Shown: positions 1-7,241, counted from the first letter of the stretch. The stretch is 11,275 nt of DNA from Clostridiales bacterium (GCA_020860025.1 JAJBVC010000156.1:1-11275); one strand, 5' to 3'. Numbers and translations are program-made. Notes: generated from the sequence alone by a model not told the origin.

Positions 1-158
1 ACGGTGACTGTAAGGTTAATATGCGGGATGGTGTTCTCCTTCATCAGGGTATTATCGGCTGGGATGTGGAATATGATTCTGACGCTGCCGATTACAACTA
101 CGACGGTAAGGTCAATATGCGTGACCTTGTAGCTTTACAGCAGTATATTAACGGCTAA
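1..158 (+). CDS. C-terminal end of a dockerin-bearing secreted protein (partial, 5' end outside window)
   Basis: The frame is open from the window edge to TAA at 156-158, giving about 51 residues that form a type I-like dockerin. There are two calcium-loop repeats: GDCKVNMRDGVLLHQG near the edge and DYNYDGKVNMRDLVALQQYI at the end, both with the D/N-x-D-G-x-V-N-x-x-D spacing of the F-hand loop. Dockerins bind cohesin modules on scaffold proteins and so place enzymes in a cellulosome-like complex outside the cell. The catalytic or binding part is upstream and unseen, so the function of the whole protein is unknown. The stop lies 14 bases before the start of the next gene, which itself carries a cohesin, suggesting one operon. 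Seen: the two repeats. Known: the role of dockerins. Inferred: that this is an extracellular carbohydrate-active or adhesion protein. Confidence 0.88.
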   Translation, partial: GDCKVNMRDGVLLHQGIIGWDVEYDSDAADYNYDGKVNMRDLVALQQYING

Positions 159-172
159 AGCAGGTGAATTTG

Positions 173-1204
173 ATGAATAAAAAATTGTCGTCTGTCTTTA
201 TTGCAATAATACTGATTTTATCGGCATTTTGCGGTGTGTTTGTTGCATCTGCCGATGAAAAGCCTACTTTTACTCTTGATACGGTAGAAGCAAGCGTTGG
301 CGAAACTGCTTCGGTTTGTCTCAGGGTGAGCAATAATCCCGGAATAACCGCATTCAGAGTAGTTATTACGTTTGATACTTCAGCAATAGAACTGACGGAC
401 GTTGAGTTCGGCGATGCTGCAAGCGGTTATTTTACAGGCACGTCGCAAAATTACGGCTCTCCTTATTCTGTTTCGGGTTTTAGCGCTGTTGAAGATATAA
501 GTACGAACGGAATTTTGGTGACATATACGTTTAAGGTTCTGACTTCTGTTGAGGGCAGTTACTCAATCAATTTAACGTATGACAGTGACGATGTATTTAA
601 CTTAGAAGGTGACAGCGTCGATTTTGAAGCTGTAAACGGTTCTGTAACAGTTTTGAGCTGTTCGCACGAGTTTACCTCGGAAATTATTACAGAGCCTACA
701 TCAGACAGTGAGGGACTGCTTAAATATACGTGTATAAACTGCGGTTATTCTTATACCGAAGTTATACCGATGCTCTCCTCAGTCTACACCGTATCGGGTA
801 CTGCTGTGTTAGCTGAAAATTCAAAAAATGATTCACCAAACGGCTATGCACTTGAAAATGTTAGTGTGTACGTCAATGATGAGCTTCTTTATGTAACAGA
901 TGAAGACGGTTTTTTCAGTTTCGATTTGGAAAACGGCGATTACACCTTAAAATTTGAGTACAGCTGCGGCTTTGATGAATCGCTGAATGTCACTGTAAAT
1001 TCAGATGATGTCAGTCTTGGCGAGGTGCAGATTACAGGACTCGATTTTGTAAGGGACGGATATATAAACGCAAAGGATTTCGCAGTCCTTACACGTTTTG
1101 CTTACGGCTATGAAGACGGCGATATTACATCGTTTGATTTAAATAATGACGGAAAATGCGATGAACTCGATATGCAAATTTTCAGAAATTACATTTCATC
1201 ATAA
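173..1204 (+). CDS. Secreted cohesin- and dockerin-containing protein (candidate adaptor scaffoldin)
   Basis: This 343-residue protein starts at ATG 173, six bases after AGGTG (162-166). An upstream in-frame GTG at 164 overlaps that ribosome site and is less likely. Residues 1-28 are a signal peptide with probable cleavage after ASA; the lone Cys20 does not sit in a good lipobox. Residues about 31-161 read as a cohesin (VGETASVCLRVSNNPGITAF, FDTSAIELTDV, then GILVTYTFKV and GSVTVL). Residues 163-198 are a cysteine-rich segment (C163, H165, C187, C190) resembling repeats of gut Firmicute surface proteins. Residues about 205-288 look like a carboxypeptidase-regulatory/prealbumin-like beta sandwich (NVSVYVNDELLYVTDEDGFF). 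Residues 289-343 are a dockerin (RDGYINAKDF, then FDLNNDGKCDELDMQIF). A cohesin receives one dockerin and the protein's own dockerin plugs into another cohesin, so an adaptor role is inferred. The preceding gene ends in a dockerin 14 bases upstream. There is no catalytic domain or cell-wall anchor. Confidence 0.85.
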   Translation: MNKKLSSVFIAIILILSAFCGVFVASADEKPTFTLDTVEASVGETASVCLRVSNNPGITAFRVVITFDTSAIELTDVEFGDAASGYFTGTSQNYGSPYSVSGFSAVEDISTNGILVTYTFKVLTSVEGSYSINLTYDSDDVFNLEGDSVDFEAVNGSVTVLSCSHEFTSEIITEPTSDSEGLLKYTCINCGYSYTEVIPMLSSVYTVSGTAVLAENSKNDSPNGYALENVSVYVNDELLYVTDEDGFFSFDLENGDYTLKFEYSCGFDESLNVTVNSDDVSLGEVQITGLDFVRDGYINAKDFAVLTRFAYGYEDGDITSFDLNNDGKCDELDMQIFRNYISS

Positions 1205-1239
1205 TTCATCATAATCCGTAACACCCAAAAATAAAATTC

Positions 1240-1278
1240 AGCGAAGTTTTAGCAACAATGTTAAAACTTCGCTTTTTT
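1240..1278 (+). terminator. Rho-independent terminator of the cohesin-dockerin operon
   Basis: AGCGAAGTTTTA (1240-1251) pairs perfectly with TAAAACTTCGCT (1262-1273). The loop is 10 bases and the hairpin is followed by a T run to 1278. It lies 35 bases past the stop of the cohesin gene and separates it from the next plus-strand gene. Confidence 0.88.
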
Positions 1279-1306
1279 GAATATAAAATATAAAACTGCC
1301 AATAAT
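1277..1306 (+). promoter_or_regulatory. Candidate sigma-A promoter for the four-helix-bundle gene
   Basis: TTGAAT (1277-1282) and AATAAT (1301-1306) are separated by 18 bases and lie just before a strong AAGGAGGA ribosome site (1317-1324). The -35 box overlaps the T run of the preceding terminator. The region is very AT-rich, so chance matches are likely. The main argument is that a terminator precedes the gene, so it needs its own promoter. Confidence 0.35.
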
Positions 1307-1328
1307 ACTAAAAAATAAGGAGGACAAA

Positions 1329-1775
1329 ATGGATAAAACAACAGCAGACGGAGATACTGTAAAACTTCTTAAGGAATGTGATGCGGGAATTAAAATGGGC
1401 GTTTTTGCTATTGAAAATGTATTTGATAATGTAAAGGACGACGGCTTGCGTGGACTGTTAAAGGACAGTAAAAATCAGCACGAAAAGCTTAAGGACGAAA
1501 TATTATCACAGTTAGATAAGCATAATGACGACGGCAAAAATCCAAATCCTATGGCAAAAGGTATGTCGTGGATTAAAACAAATATGAAAATAGCTGCCGA
1601 TGATGACGACAGCGTAGTAGCCGATTTGATTACCGACGGCTGTAATATGGGCGTTAAATCGCTTAGTCGTTATCTTAATCAGTACAGCAGTGCAGATACG
1701 CAGTCAAAGGATATAACAAAACGTCTTGTACAAATAGAAGAAAATCTTGCAAGCAATATCAGAACCTATTTATAA
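1329..1775 (+). CDS. DUF2383-like four-helix-bundle (ferritin-like fold) protein, function unknown
   Basis: This 148-residue cytosolic protein has no signal peptide or membrane segment. The start is ATG 1329, four bases after AAGGAGGA. Predicted helices lie at about 8-36, 38-64, 76-118 and 121-146. The phrase MGV occurs in helix 1 (IKMGVFAIENVFDNV) and again in helix 3 (CNMGVKSLSRYLNQY), as expected for the two-fold pseudo-symmetry of ferritin-like bundles. Helix 2 holds QHEKLKDEI. I relate it to the DUF2383/PA2169-type family from the overall pattern; I do not see a complete E/ExxH metal site, so iron binding is not shown. It is a single gene between a terminator on each side, convergent with the GH30 gene. 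Relatives are often linked to stress or sporulation, but nothing here tests that. Confidence 0.75.
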   Translation: MDKTTADGDTVKLLKECDAGIKMGVFAIENVFDNVKDDGLRGLLKDSKNQHEKLKDEILSQLDKHNDDGKNPNPMAKGMSWIKTNMKIAADDDDSVVADLITDGCNMGVKSLSRYLNQYSSADTQSKDITKRLVQIEENLASNIRTYL

Positions 1776-1787
1776 TTAAAAATATTG

Positions 1788-1822
1788 AAAAAAATCCCGT
1801 AAAGGTTCAGCCTCTACGGGAT
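1788..1822 (-). terminator. Rho-independent terminator of the GH30 gene
   Basis: Bases 1794-1805 pair with 1811-1822 (core ATCCCGTA with TACGGGAT, one A/C mismatch, 5-base loop). Read on the minus strand the hairpin is followed by T7 (1794-1788), eight bases past the GH30 stop. On the plus strand the downstream tract (AAATTATTTTATTT) is poorer, but it may also stop the four-helix-bundle gene. Confidence 0.85.
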
Positions 1823-1830
1823 AAATTATT

Positions 1831-4800
1831 TTATTTGTTGATAACTACTGTTGTTACGCTTTGAGCAGGAATTGCAACAGATGTGCTGTTTATCGAATTG
1901 CCTGACTGATAAAGCTCTAAATCATGAGTTTCGTCAGTAACATATGTTTTAAATGAAGTGTACTCAGAATTATTGAAAGCAGTATATTGAATAGTATCGC
2001 CTTGGTTGATATAAACAATAACAACGCTTCCGTCAGGATTTACATAAGCGCTTTGTTCAACTGATGAATCAATACCGCTTTCTGTTGAAACCTCAACTCT
2101 TACAGCACCCTCGTCAATGAACTTTGAGTAGTTACCCATACACCATAAACGTTTTGATGCCTGAACTACTGAATGATCGTCATAATTGATATAAACTAAG
2201 CCGTCGGGATAAATACCTGCGCTGCAAGCTGTCCACCAATCCCATTCAACAGCGTTAAGAATGGTTAAGTCTTGATAAATAATATCGGCAAGCGCAAGAC
2301 CGTAGGCGATAGTCATACCGTTTGTGGTGCCTTCCTCCTGAATAAGGTCATATACACCGCTGCTGCCGTCATTTGTCATTTGGCAATATTCCGTACAGCG
2401 TACCTTTTCAACTGATGAATAATCGCTGTCGGTCAACTGAGAAGCAACAGTCTCTCTGTCAGATGTTGAAGCCCAGTATGAATGAGTATCAACAGAGTCA
2501 ACATAGTCTCTTATATTAGCATTTGATGAGCTGTAACTGCTGTCTGATGAGAAGAATTTATCCATAAACGTATTCCATACGTATTCGGTTTTAGTCGTTG
2601 AAATGATACCGGAAGAGGATGTGTAATTATATGAATAATTCATCTGTCCGCTTTCCCAAATTGAAATGTCGGTTGTTCCGCTGAGAGAACTGTTTTGAAT
2701 AGTAGGTATCATATAATCATTATAGAATGACAGTGCAGAATCATAATCCCAGTGGCAGCCTTCCTGACTGCAATATGTACCTGCCTCGTCGGCAGCCCAA
2801 CTCCATTCAGGCTCGTTAATAGGCGAAATGCTTGTAACGTTGTAGCCCTCGTCAACAAAATGCTCTGCACAGTTTACAAGATATGTTGCAAACGACTGAT
2901 AATTTTCCTCGCTTAAATTGCTTGTAGTACCGTATGTGCAATATGCTTTTCCGTTATCGGTGAGTGAAACGGGTGCTGAGTTTGAGAAAAGAGTAACTTT
3001 CAGATTTTCATTTGCCTTTTGAGCGCTTGCAAGAGCAGTACGTGCATTTACATCAGCGTCCCAGTCGTAAGTTGATGCGTCGTCAATGTCGCTGTCTGAA
3101 CTGAGAAAATCTTCAGCTCTTCTTCTCCAGTCTGAGATAGCCGTATCGTCCTCAGAACCTGCGCCTAAATTATAACGATAAATGTTAAGACCTATGCCGT
3201 CCTCTTCAGAATAAAGAAGTGACATTATTTCGTCAATGTTATCCCAGCCGCCGACATCTTGGCTCCACCATGCAGCCGAAGCGCCGAAGCCTTCTATAGT
3301 CTGATAAGTAGTTGTTTCGTCAACCGTTGTTAATTTATTTGTTGTACTAATGTTTGATATAGCGTCGCCGATAATTAAAAAGTCCTTGGCATTTATATAA
3401 CCGTCGGTATATACGTCAACGTACGAAACGTAGTTTGACTGATTGTAAGGTTGATAGTCATTATCGTGGCTTATTGCGTTGATATATTGGTTTTGCACCA
3501 TAACAGCGTCGAGCTCCAAATCATTTTGACCGCAAACAGTACAGGTGTAAATAAGGTTAGAGCCGTCAGAGCCTGTATATTTATAAGTATGACCCGTCAT
3601 ATCAACGTAGTTTGTTATAATTTGGTCAACGTCACAGTACTGACATTCGTAAATATCATAGCCCTGTGTTGTGCAGGTTGGATCAACTGTCGTTTTAAGA
3701 TAGTCGTGATCATCATTCAAGCAATAATAATGCCAGTCATATCCACTGCTTTGACCGCTTTGAACGTATGCTCTTGCACCCGAATCATGCATACCGAAAA
3801 ATCTTGCGTAGGAACCGCTGCCGTCACCGAAAGCTTCGGTACCGATTGTGACATCTTCAGACGCAATGGTTACATAGTTGAAATTCGTATTATAAAAGGC
3901 ATAATCGTCAATATATCTTACGTTTGACGGAAGATTAAGCCAATATGTAGTCGCTGTACACCCACTGAACGCATAGGGGTAAATATGAAGCTCGCCCTCA
4001 CTCGACGAGTTGAAAACAACGGTTTCAAGATATACGCAATCGGCAAATGCACTTTCGCTGATTGTGTACGTATTGTCAACATCCGCAAATGTTATGTTTT
4101 TGATGAAATAATGGAATGACTGCCAAGGAGTTGACGACATATCACCACTGCCTGAAAAGCTGAGCAGTCCTGTAAGAAAATCAAAATCGTATGTAAGCTG
4201 TGATGATGAATATGTATTGTCGGAGCAGGTATCTGTAAGATTATAGTATGTAAAGCCGTTTGTACTTGCCCAATCAGCAAGCGAATCATCGTTATCAATA
4301 AATGCGCATGATGACGTAACATTATAAAATGCGTTTGTACCGACTGATGAAATTTCACCGCTGTCCCAAATTACACCCTTAAGGCTCGGACAGTTATAAA
4401 ATGCACTTGCGTTAATTTCTGTAATTCCGCTTCCGATATATACCTCTTCAAGAGAAGTGCAGGCGTAGAAAGTGCTGTCGGGAAGCGTTCCGGCATAATC
4501 GTCAGTTAAATTTGTTTCAGGCATAATTACCCATTTAAGAGCGGAACAGCCGTAGAAAATTGATGAATAGAACCAAGAACAACCCGATGGCAGAGTTACA
4601 CTTGTAAGTGATGTACACTTTCTAAAGCAACCGTTTCCTATAGTGTCAACAGAATCGGGGATTTCTATAGTTTTAATACTTGAACAACTGTTAAATAAAT
4701 AATCGCCGAGCCCTACTACACCGTCTTCAACAACTACGTATTTAATATAGCTTTTGTACGAGTACCATGGAAGAGTGCTTGTAAAAGAGTTAGTATAATT

Positions 4801-4971
4801 TGCACTATAGCCTGTACCGCTTAAGGTAAATATACCGGTGCTTGTATCAAGCGACCATGTCAGGTCGCCGGTTGTACCAGATCTTGTCGCCGCCTGAGCG
4901 GTCGTAGCAAATCCACCAATAGTAGTTACGAGAATTACAAGGCTTAATATTACAGATAAAATCTTTTTCAT
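1831..4971 (-). CDS. Secreted multidomain GH30-family glycoside hydrolase with BspA-like leucine-rich repeats and half-dockerin
   Basis: The protein has 1046 residues; its ATG is preceded by GGAG (4981-4984) nine bases upstream. Residues 1-28 are a signal peptide (cleavage near AQA-ATR). Residues about 30-245 begin with GDLTWSLDTSTGIFTLSGTG and continue as BspA/LRR_5 repeats (YLFNSCSSIKTIEIPDSVDT, ASAFYNCPSLKGV). A second, diverged copy of this lead-in and repeats spans about 250-405. Residues 407-481 are cysteine-rich with two CxxC pairs. Residues 519-538 are one dockerin-like half repeat (DVYTDGYINAKDFLIIG). The C-terminal half is GH30 (COG5520 type): IEGFGASAAWWSQD (559-572), RYNLGAGS (599-606), SPINEPEW with acid/base E720, DTHSYW (828-833), CTEYC with nucleophile E861, EWDWWTA (909-915), then a beta domain from about 950. 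Both catalytic glutamates are present, so activity is expected. Substrate is not settled; the NEPEW...QEGCHW context reminds me of beta-1,6-galactanase-type members (weak). It is a monocistronic gene with its own promoter and terminator. Confidence 0.9.
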   Translation of the reverse strand: MKKILSVILSLVILVTTIGGFATTAQAATRSGTTGDLTWSLDTSTGIFTLSGTGYSANYTNSFTSTLPWYSYKSYIKYVVVEDGVVGLGDYLFNSCSSIKTIEIPDSVDTIGNGCFRKCTSLTSVTLPSGCSWFYSSIFYGCSALKWVIMPETNLTDDYAGTLPDSTFYACTSLEEVYIGSGITEINASAFYNCPSLKGVIWDSGEISSVGTNAFYNVTSSCAFIDNDDSLADWASTNGFTYYNLTDTCSDNTYSSSQLTYDFDFLTGLLSFSGSGDMSSTPWQSFHYFIKNITFADVDNTYTISESAFADCVYLETVVFNSSSEGELHIYPYAFSGCTATTYWLNLPSNVRYIDDYAFYNTNFNYVTIASEDVTIGTEAFGDGSGSYARFFGMHDSGARAYVQSGQSSGYDWHYYCLNDDHDYLKTTVDPTCTTQGYDIYECQYCDVDQIITNYVDMTGHTYKYTGSDGSNLIYTCTVCGQNDLELDAVMVQNQYINAISHDNDYQPYNQSNYVSYVDVYTDGYINAKDFLIIGDAISNISTTNKLTTVDETTTYQTIEGFGASAAWWSQDVGGWDNIDEIMSLLYSEEDGIGLNIYRYNLGAGSEDDTAISDWRRRAEDFLSSDSDIDDASTYDWDADVNARTALASAQKANENLKVTLFSNSAPVSLTDNGKAYCTYGTTSNLSEENYQSFATYLVNCAEHFVDEGYNVTSISPINEPEWSWAADEAGTYCSQEGCHWDYDSALSFYNDYMIPTIQNSSLSGTTDISIWESGQMNYSYNYTSSSGIISTTKTEYVWNTFMDKFFSSDSSYSSSNANIRDYVDSVDTHSYWASTSDRETVASQLTDSDYSSVEKVRCTEYCQMTNDGSSGVYDLIQEEGTTNGMTIAYGLALADIIYQDLTILNAVEWDWWTACSAGIYPDGLVYINYDDHSVVQASKRLWCMGNYSKFIDEGAVRVEVSTESGIDSSVEQSAYVNPDGSVVIVYINQGDTIQYTAFNNSEYTSFKTYVTDETHDLELYQSGNSINSTSVAIPAQSVTTVVINK

Positions 4972-5020
4972 AAGATGCCACTCCGTTTCGCAAATAATTA
5001 TTTTTTTGCATTATACTGTT

Positions 5021-5049
5021 ATTATATAATTATTTGTGTCAATAATCAA
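5021..5049 (-). promoter_or_regulatory. Candidate sigma-A promoter of the GH30 gene
   Basis: On the minus strand TTGATT (5049-5044) and TATAAT (5026-5021) are 17 bases apart, and the gene starts about 50 bases downstream. A better -35, TTGACA (5042-5037), also lies here, but its nearest good -10 boxes are 10 or 21 bases away. No operator or catabolite-repression site was recognised beside it. Confidence 0.5.
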
Positions 5050-5105
5050 CATATTTTATAATTTTATTTGGCAAAAATTGTAAATTTTAAATAGAGCAAC
5101 TTTTT

Positions 5106-5141
5106 AATTGTAAACCAAAATAAAAATAATGGTTGACAATT
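5106..5141. promoter_or_regulatory. BirA biotin operator upstream of bioY
   Basis: AATTGTAAACC (5106-5116) and GGTTGACAATT (5131-5141) are inverted repeats with one mismatch in 11, separated by 14 bases. This matches the Firmicute BirA box, TTGTTAAC and GTTAACAA half-sites about 14-16 bases apart. Biotin-AMP-loaded BirA dimers bind such sites and repress biotin genes. The right half-site contains the -35 box of the bioY promoter, so binding would block RNA polymerase directly. Confidence 0.85.
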
Positions 5142-5161
5142 ATGATTTAATGTGGCATAAT
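5133..5161 (+). promoter_or_regulatory. Sigma-A promoter of bioY, embedded in the BirA operator
   Basis: TTGACA (5133-5138, consensus) and CATAAT (5156-5161, five of six) are 17 bases apart. Transcription should begin near 5168, leaving a leader of about 20 bases with the ribosome site GGGAGGA (5174-5180). This excludes the longer in-frame ATG at 5129 as a start. Confidence 0.8.
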
Positions 5162-5188
5162 TTCAAAAAAACAGGGAGGATTAACCTT

Positions 5189-5737
5189 ATGGAAAAATCA
5201 AAAGAAACAAAAAACAAAAGAAAATTCAAAACAATTGATATTGTCTATGTCGCATTATTTGCAGCACTTACGGCAGTATGTGCATGGATAGCAATTCCGC
5301 TTACAGTATCAATAACTCTTCAAACATTTGCAATATGTCTTACGGCAGGTCTTCTCGGATGGAAACGTGGTACGCTTACCGTTATTATCTACATACTTTT
5401 GGGTATGGTTGGACTGCCTGTATTCACAGGCTTTAAAAGCGGTATTGCAGCCGTAACGGGCCCTACCGGCGGTTATATAATCGGCTTTATATTTACAGCA
5501 CTGATTGTCGGTTTGGCAAGCGATAAGATTGGAAAAAAAATCTGGCAGAATATTTTATTTATGGTAATAGGCGTTTTGGTGTGCTATCTTTTTGGTACAG
5601 TGTGGTTTGTTATCGCATATAAGGTATCGTTTGTATCGGCGCTTTCAACCTGCGTATTTCCTTTCTTACTGCCTGACGCTGTTAAAATCGTTCTTGCCGC
5701 CGTTCTTGTAAATAGGCTTAAAAGGTTTGTTAAATAG
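5189..5737 (+). CDS. bioY: Biotin transporter BioY (ECF substrate-binding S component)
   Basis: This 182-residue integral membrane protein starts at ATG 5189, eight bases after GGGAGGA. BioY captures biotin in the membrane and normally works with an energising EcfT/EcfA module, not encoded here. A basic N-terminus (MEKSKETKNKRKF) precedes about six hydrophobic segments. Family hallmarks are IPLTVSITLQTFAICLTAGLLG (residues about 36-57), IYILLGMVGLPVFTGF (about 69-84) and GPTGGYIIGF (about 92-101). The length is normal for the family. It is a single gene with its own BirA-controlled promoter, so uptake should rise when biotin is scarce. No obvious terminator follows; the next element is the metK promoter. 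Confidence 0.93.
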   Translation: MEKSKETKNKRKFKTIDIVYVALFAALTAVCAWIAIPLTVSITLQTFAICLTAGLLGWKRGTLTVIIYILLGMVGLPVFTGFKSGIAAVTGPTGGYIIGFIFTALIVGLASDKIGKKIWQNILFMVIGVLVCYLFGTVWFVIAYKVSFVSALSTCVFPFLLPDAVKIVLAAVLVNRLKRFVK

Positions 5738-5807
5738 AAATTTTGTTATAATCTTTCTATTAAGTTACAATTATAATAGGGCATATATAAAAATATCAAG
5801 AAATATG

Positions 5808-5836
5808 TTGACAACTTAATTGCTTTGATGTATTAT
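5808..5836 (+). promoter_or_regulatory. Sigma-A promoter of the metK riboswitch transcript
   Basis: TTGACA (5808-5813) and TATTAT (5831-5836) are 17 bases apart, with a start expected near 5843. This is just before the first riboswitch stem at 5856, as needed for a full-length aptamer. The stretch from 5738 to 5807 after bioY is AT-rich with nothing recognised in it. Confidence 0.8.
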
Positions 5837-5855
5837 TATCTAAAATAAATAAACG

Positions 5856-5980
5856 CTTATCAAGAGTGACGGAGGGACAGGCCCTATGATGTCACAGCAA
5901 CCTGCCGATGTGTAAGGTGCTAATACCTGCGTATACCGAATGATGAGGTGGTAACACATACTTCGGTATGTGTTTTTTTT
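5856..5980 (+). promoter_or_regulatory. SAM-I (S-box) riboswitch controlling metK
   Basis: The S-box core is clear. P1 is CTTATCA (5856-5862) with TGATGAG (5941-5947). P2 is GTGAC (5866-5870) with GTCAC (5891-5895), followed in the core by GGAGGGACAGGCCC (5871-5884). GCAACC (5897-5902) opens P3, and AAGGTGCTAATACCTGC (5914-5930) carries the conserved joining region. P4 appears minimal. S-adenosylmethionine binding stabilises P1 and lets the downstream terminator form. Without ligand, ATACCGAA (5933-5940) can pair with TTCGGTAT (5962-5969), extended by wobble pairs, and break the terminator. The controlled gene makes the ligand, so this is feedback repression. Confidence 0.95.
5953..5980 (+). 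terminator. Riboswitch attenuator terminator in the metK leader
   Basis: AACACATAC (5953-5961) pairs with GTATGTGTT (5966-5974) around a stable TTCG tetraloop, followed by an uninterrupted T run to 5980. It lies six bases after the P1 3' strand. Its 3' arm is also the partner of the antiterminator strand at 5933-5940. Confidence 0.92.
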
Positions 5981-6000
5981 ATTGCTAAAGGAGAAGAATT

Positions 6001-7179
6001 ATGTCAAAATATTTATTTACAAGTGAATCGGTTACAAAAGGACATCCCGATAAAATATGCGATCAGATTTCCGATGCTATTCTTGACGCTATGCTCTGTG
6101 AAGACCCAAACAGCCGTGTTGCCTGCGAAACTACTTGTACAACAGGTCAGGTGCTTATAATGGGTGAAATTACAACTAAAGCTCATGTTGATATTCCGTC
6201 AATCGCTCGTAAGGTTATTTGCGACATCGGTTATGACGATGATAAAAAAGGCTTTAACGGCAATACCTGCGCCGTTTTAACCGCACTTGATAAGCAGTCT
6301 GCTGATATTGCAATGGGCGTTGATAAATCATATGAACTAAAAAACAGTGAGGAAGATGAGTATAATCTCAACGGTGCCGGTGACCAGGGTATGATGTTCG
6401 GCTATGCCTGCAATGAAACGGATGAACTTATGCCGTTGCCGATTAGTCTTGCACATAAGCTTGCTGTAAAATTAACGCAGGTTCGTGAGGATAAAACGCT
6501 TCCTTATCTTTATCCCGACGGAAAAACTCAGGTTACTGTTGAATATGAAGACTCGAAACCGAAAAGAGTATCTACAGTCGTTGTTTCAAGTCAGCACAGT
6601 GCCGACGTTGAACTTTCTCAGCTTCGCAGTGATATTATAGAAAAGGTAATTAAAACTACTGTTCCTGCTGAACTTATAGATGATGATACTACATATTTTG
6701 TTAATCCGACAGGTCGTTTTGTCATCGGTGGGCCTAACGGTGATTCCGGTCTTACCGGTCGTAAAATTATCGTAGATACCTACGGTGGATACGCTCGTCA
6801 CGGCGGCGGCGCTTTCAGTGGCAAGGATCCGACAAAGGTTGACAGAAGTGCCGCTTACGCAGCACGCTGGGTTGCAAAAAATATTGTTGCCGCTTCTCTT
6901 GCGGATAAGTGCGAGGTTGAATTTGCATATGCTATCGGAGTTGCTAAGCCTGTGTCAATTATGGTTGACACATTCGGCACCGGCAAAAAGAGCGATGAGG
7001 AAATTGTAAATATTATAAATAAGGTTTTTGATTTGCGTCCGTCTGCAATTATTGAGCGTCTTGATTTGCGTAAGCCGATATATAGCAAACTTGCTGCATA
7101 CGGTCATATGGGCAGGGAAGACCTTGACGTTTCGTGGGAAAAAACAGATATGGTTGATGAAATCAAAAAATATCTTTGA
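6001..7179 (+). CDS. metK: S-adenosylmethionine synthetase (methionine adenosyltransferase)
   Basis: MetK (392 residues) joins ATP and methionine to make S-adenosylmethionine in the cytosol, with release of phosphate and pyrophosphate. It matches the usual bacterial length (about 380-400). The N-terminal [19 protein letters not shown] (residues 9-27) holds the His and Asp of the ATP/Mg site. Signature 1, [12 protein letters not shown], is at 125-136. Signature 2, the glycine-rich loop GGGAFSGKD, is at 268-276. The active enzyme is a dimer or tetramer that binds Mg and K. The start is ATG 6001, seven bases after GGAG (5990-5993). The gene stands alone between its SAM-I riboswitch and a strong terminator. 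No key residue appears to be missing. Confidence 0.98.
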   Translation: MSKYLFTSESVTKGHPDKICDQISDAILDAMLCEDPNSRVACETTCTTGQVLIMGEITTKAHVDIPSIARKVICDIGYDDDKKGFNGNTCAVLTALDKQSADIAMGVDKSYELKNSEEDEYNLNGAGDQGMMFGYACNETDELMPLPISLAHKLAVKLTQVREDKTLPYLYPDGKTQVTVEYEDSKPKRVSTVVVSSQHSADVELSQLRSDIIEKVIKTTVPAELIDDDTTYFVNPTGRFVIGGPNGDSGLTGRKIIVDTYGGYARHGGGAFSGKDPTKVDRSAAYAARWVAKNIVAASLADKCEVEFAYAIGVAKPVSIMVDTFGTGKKSDEEIVNIINKVFDLRPSAIIERLDLRKPIYSKLAAYGHMGREDLDVSWEKTDMVDEIKKYL

Positions 7180-7203
7180 TTAAAAAATTGTATCTTTGTA
7201 AAG

Positions 7204-7241
7204 AAAAGTGTGTAAGCCTAATTTTGACTTACACACTTTTT
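7204..7241 (+). terminator. Terminator of metK, probably bidirectional
   Basis: AAAAGTGTGTAAG (7204-7216) pairs perfectly with CTTACACACTTTT (7228-7240), with an 11-base loop and a T run to 7241. On the minus strand the same hairpin is followed by TTTTCTTT, so it can also end the convergent cardiolipin synthase transcript. The 65 bases from 7242 to the cls stop are AT-rich with no gene. Confidence 0.9.

Noticed and set aside
164..172. GTG start for the cohesin-dockerin protein
   Set aside because: It overlaps the AGGTG ribosome site that correctly serves ATG 173.
230..234. Cys20 in the cohesin protein signal peptide as a lipoprotein site
   Set aside because: The residue before Cys is Phe, which does not fit the lipobox, and a normal signal-peptidase site follows.
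3451..3927. Open plus-strand frame of 158 residues opposite the GH30 gene
   Set aside because: It has no ribosome site or recognisable domain and lies wholly antisense to a well-supported gene.
5037..5042. Consensus TTGACA (minus strand) as the -35 box of the GH30 gene
   Set aside because: The nearest good -10 boxes are 10 or 21 bases away; TTGATT with a 17-base spacer fits better.
5129..5188. Upstream in-frame ATG extending bioY by 20 residues
   Set aside because: It lies inside the BirA operator and upstream of the -10 box, has no ribosome site, and the extra residues do not fit the family.
5948..6160. Open frame starting in the riboswitch leader and overlapping metK
   Set aside because: Its start is in the terminator region and it reads metK in a wrong frame.
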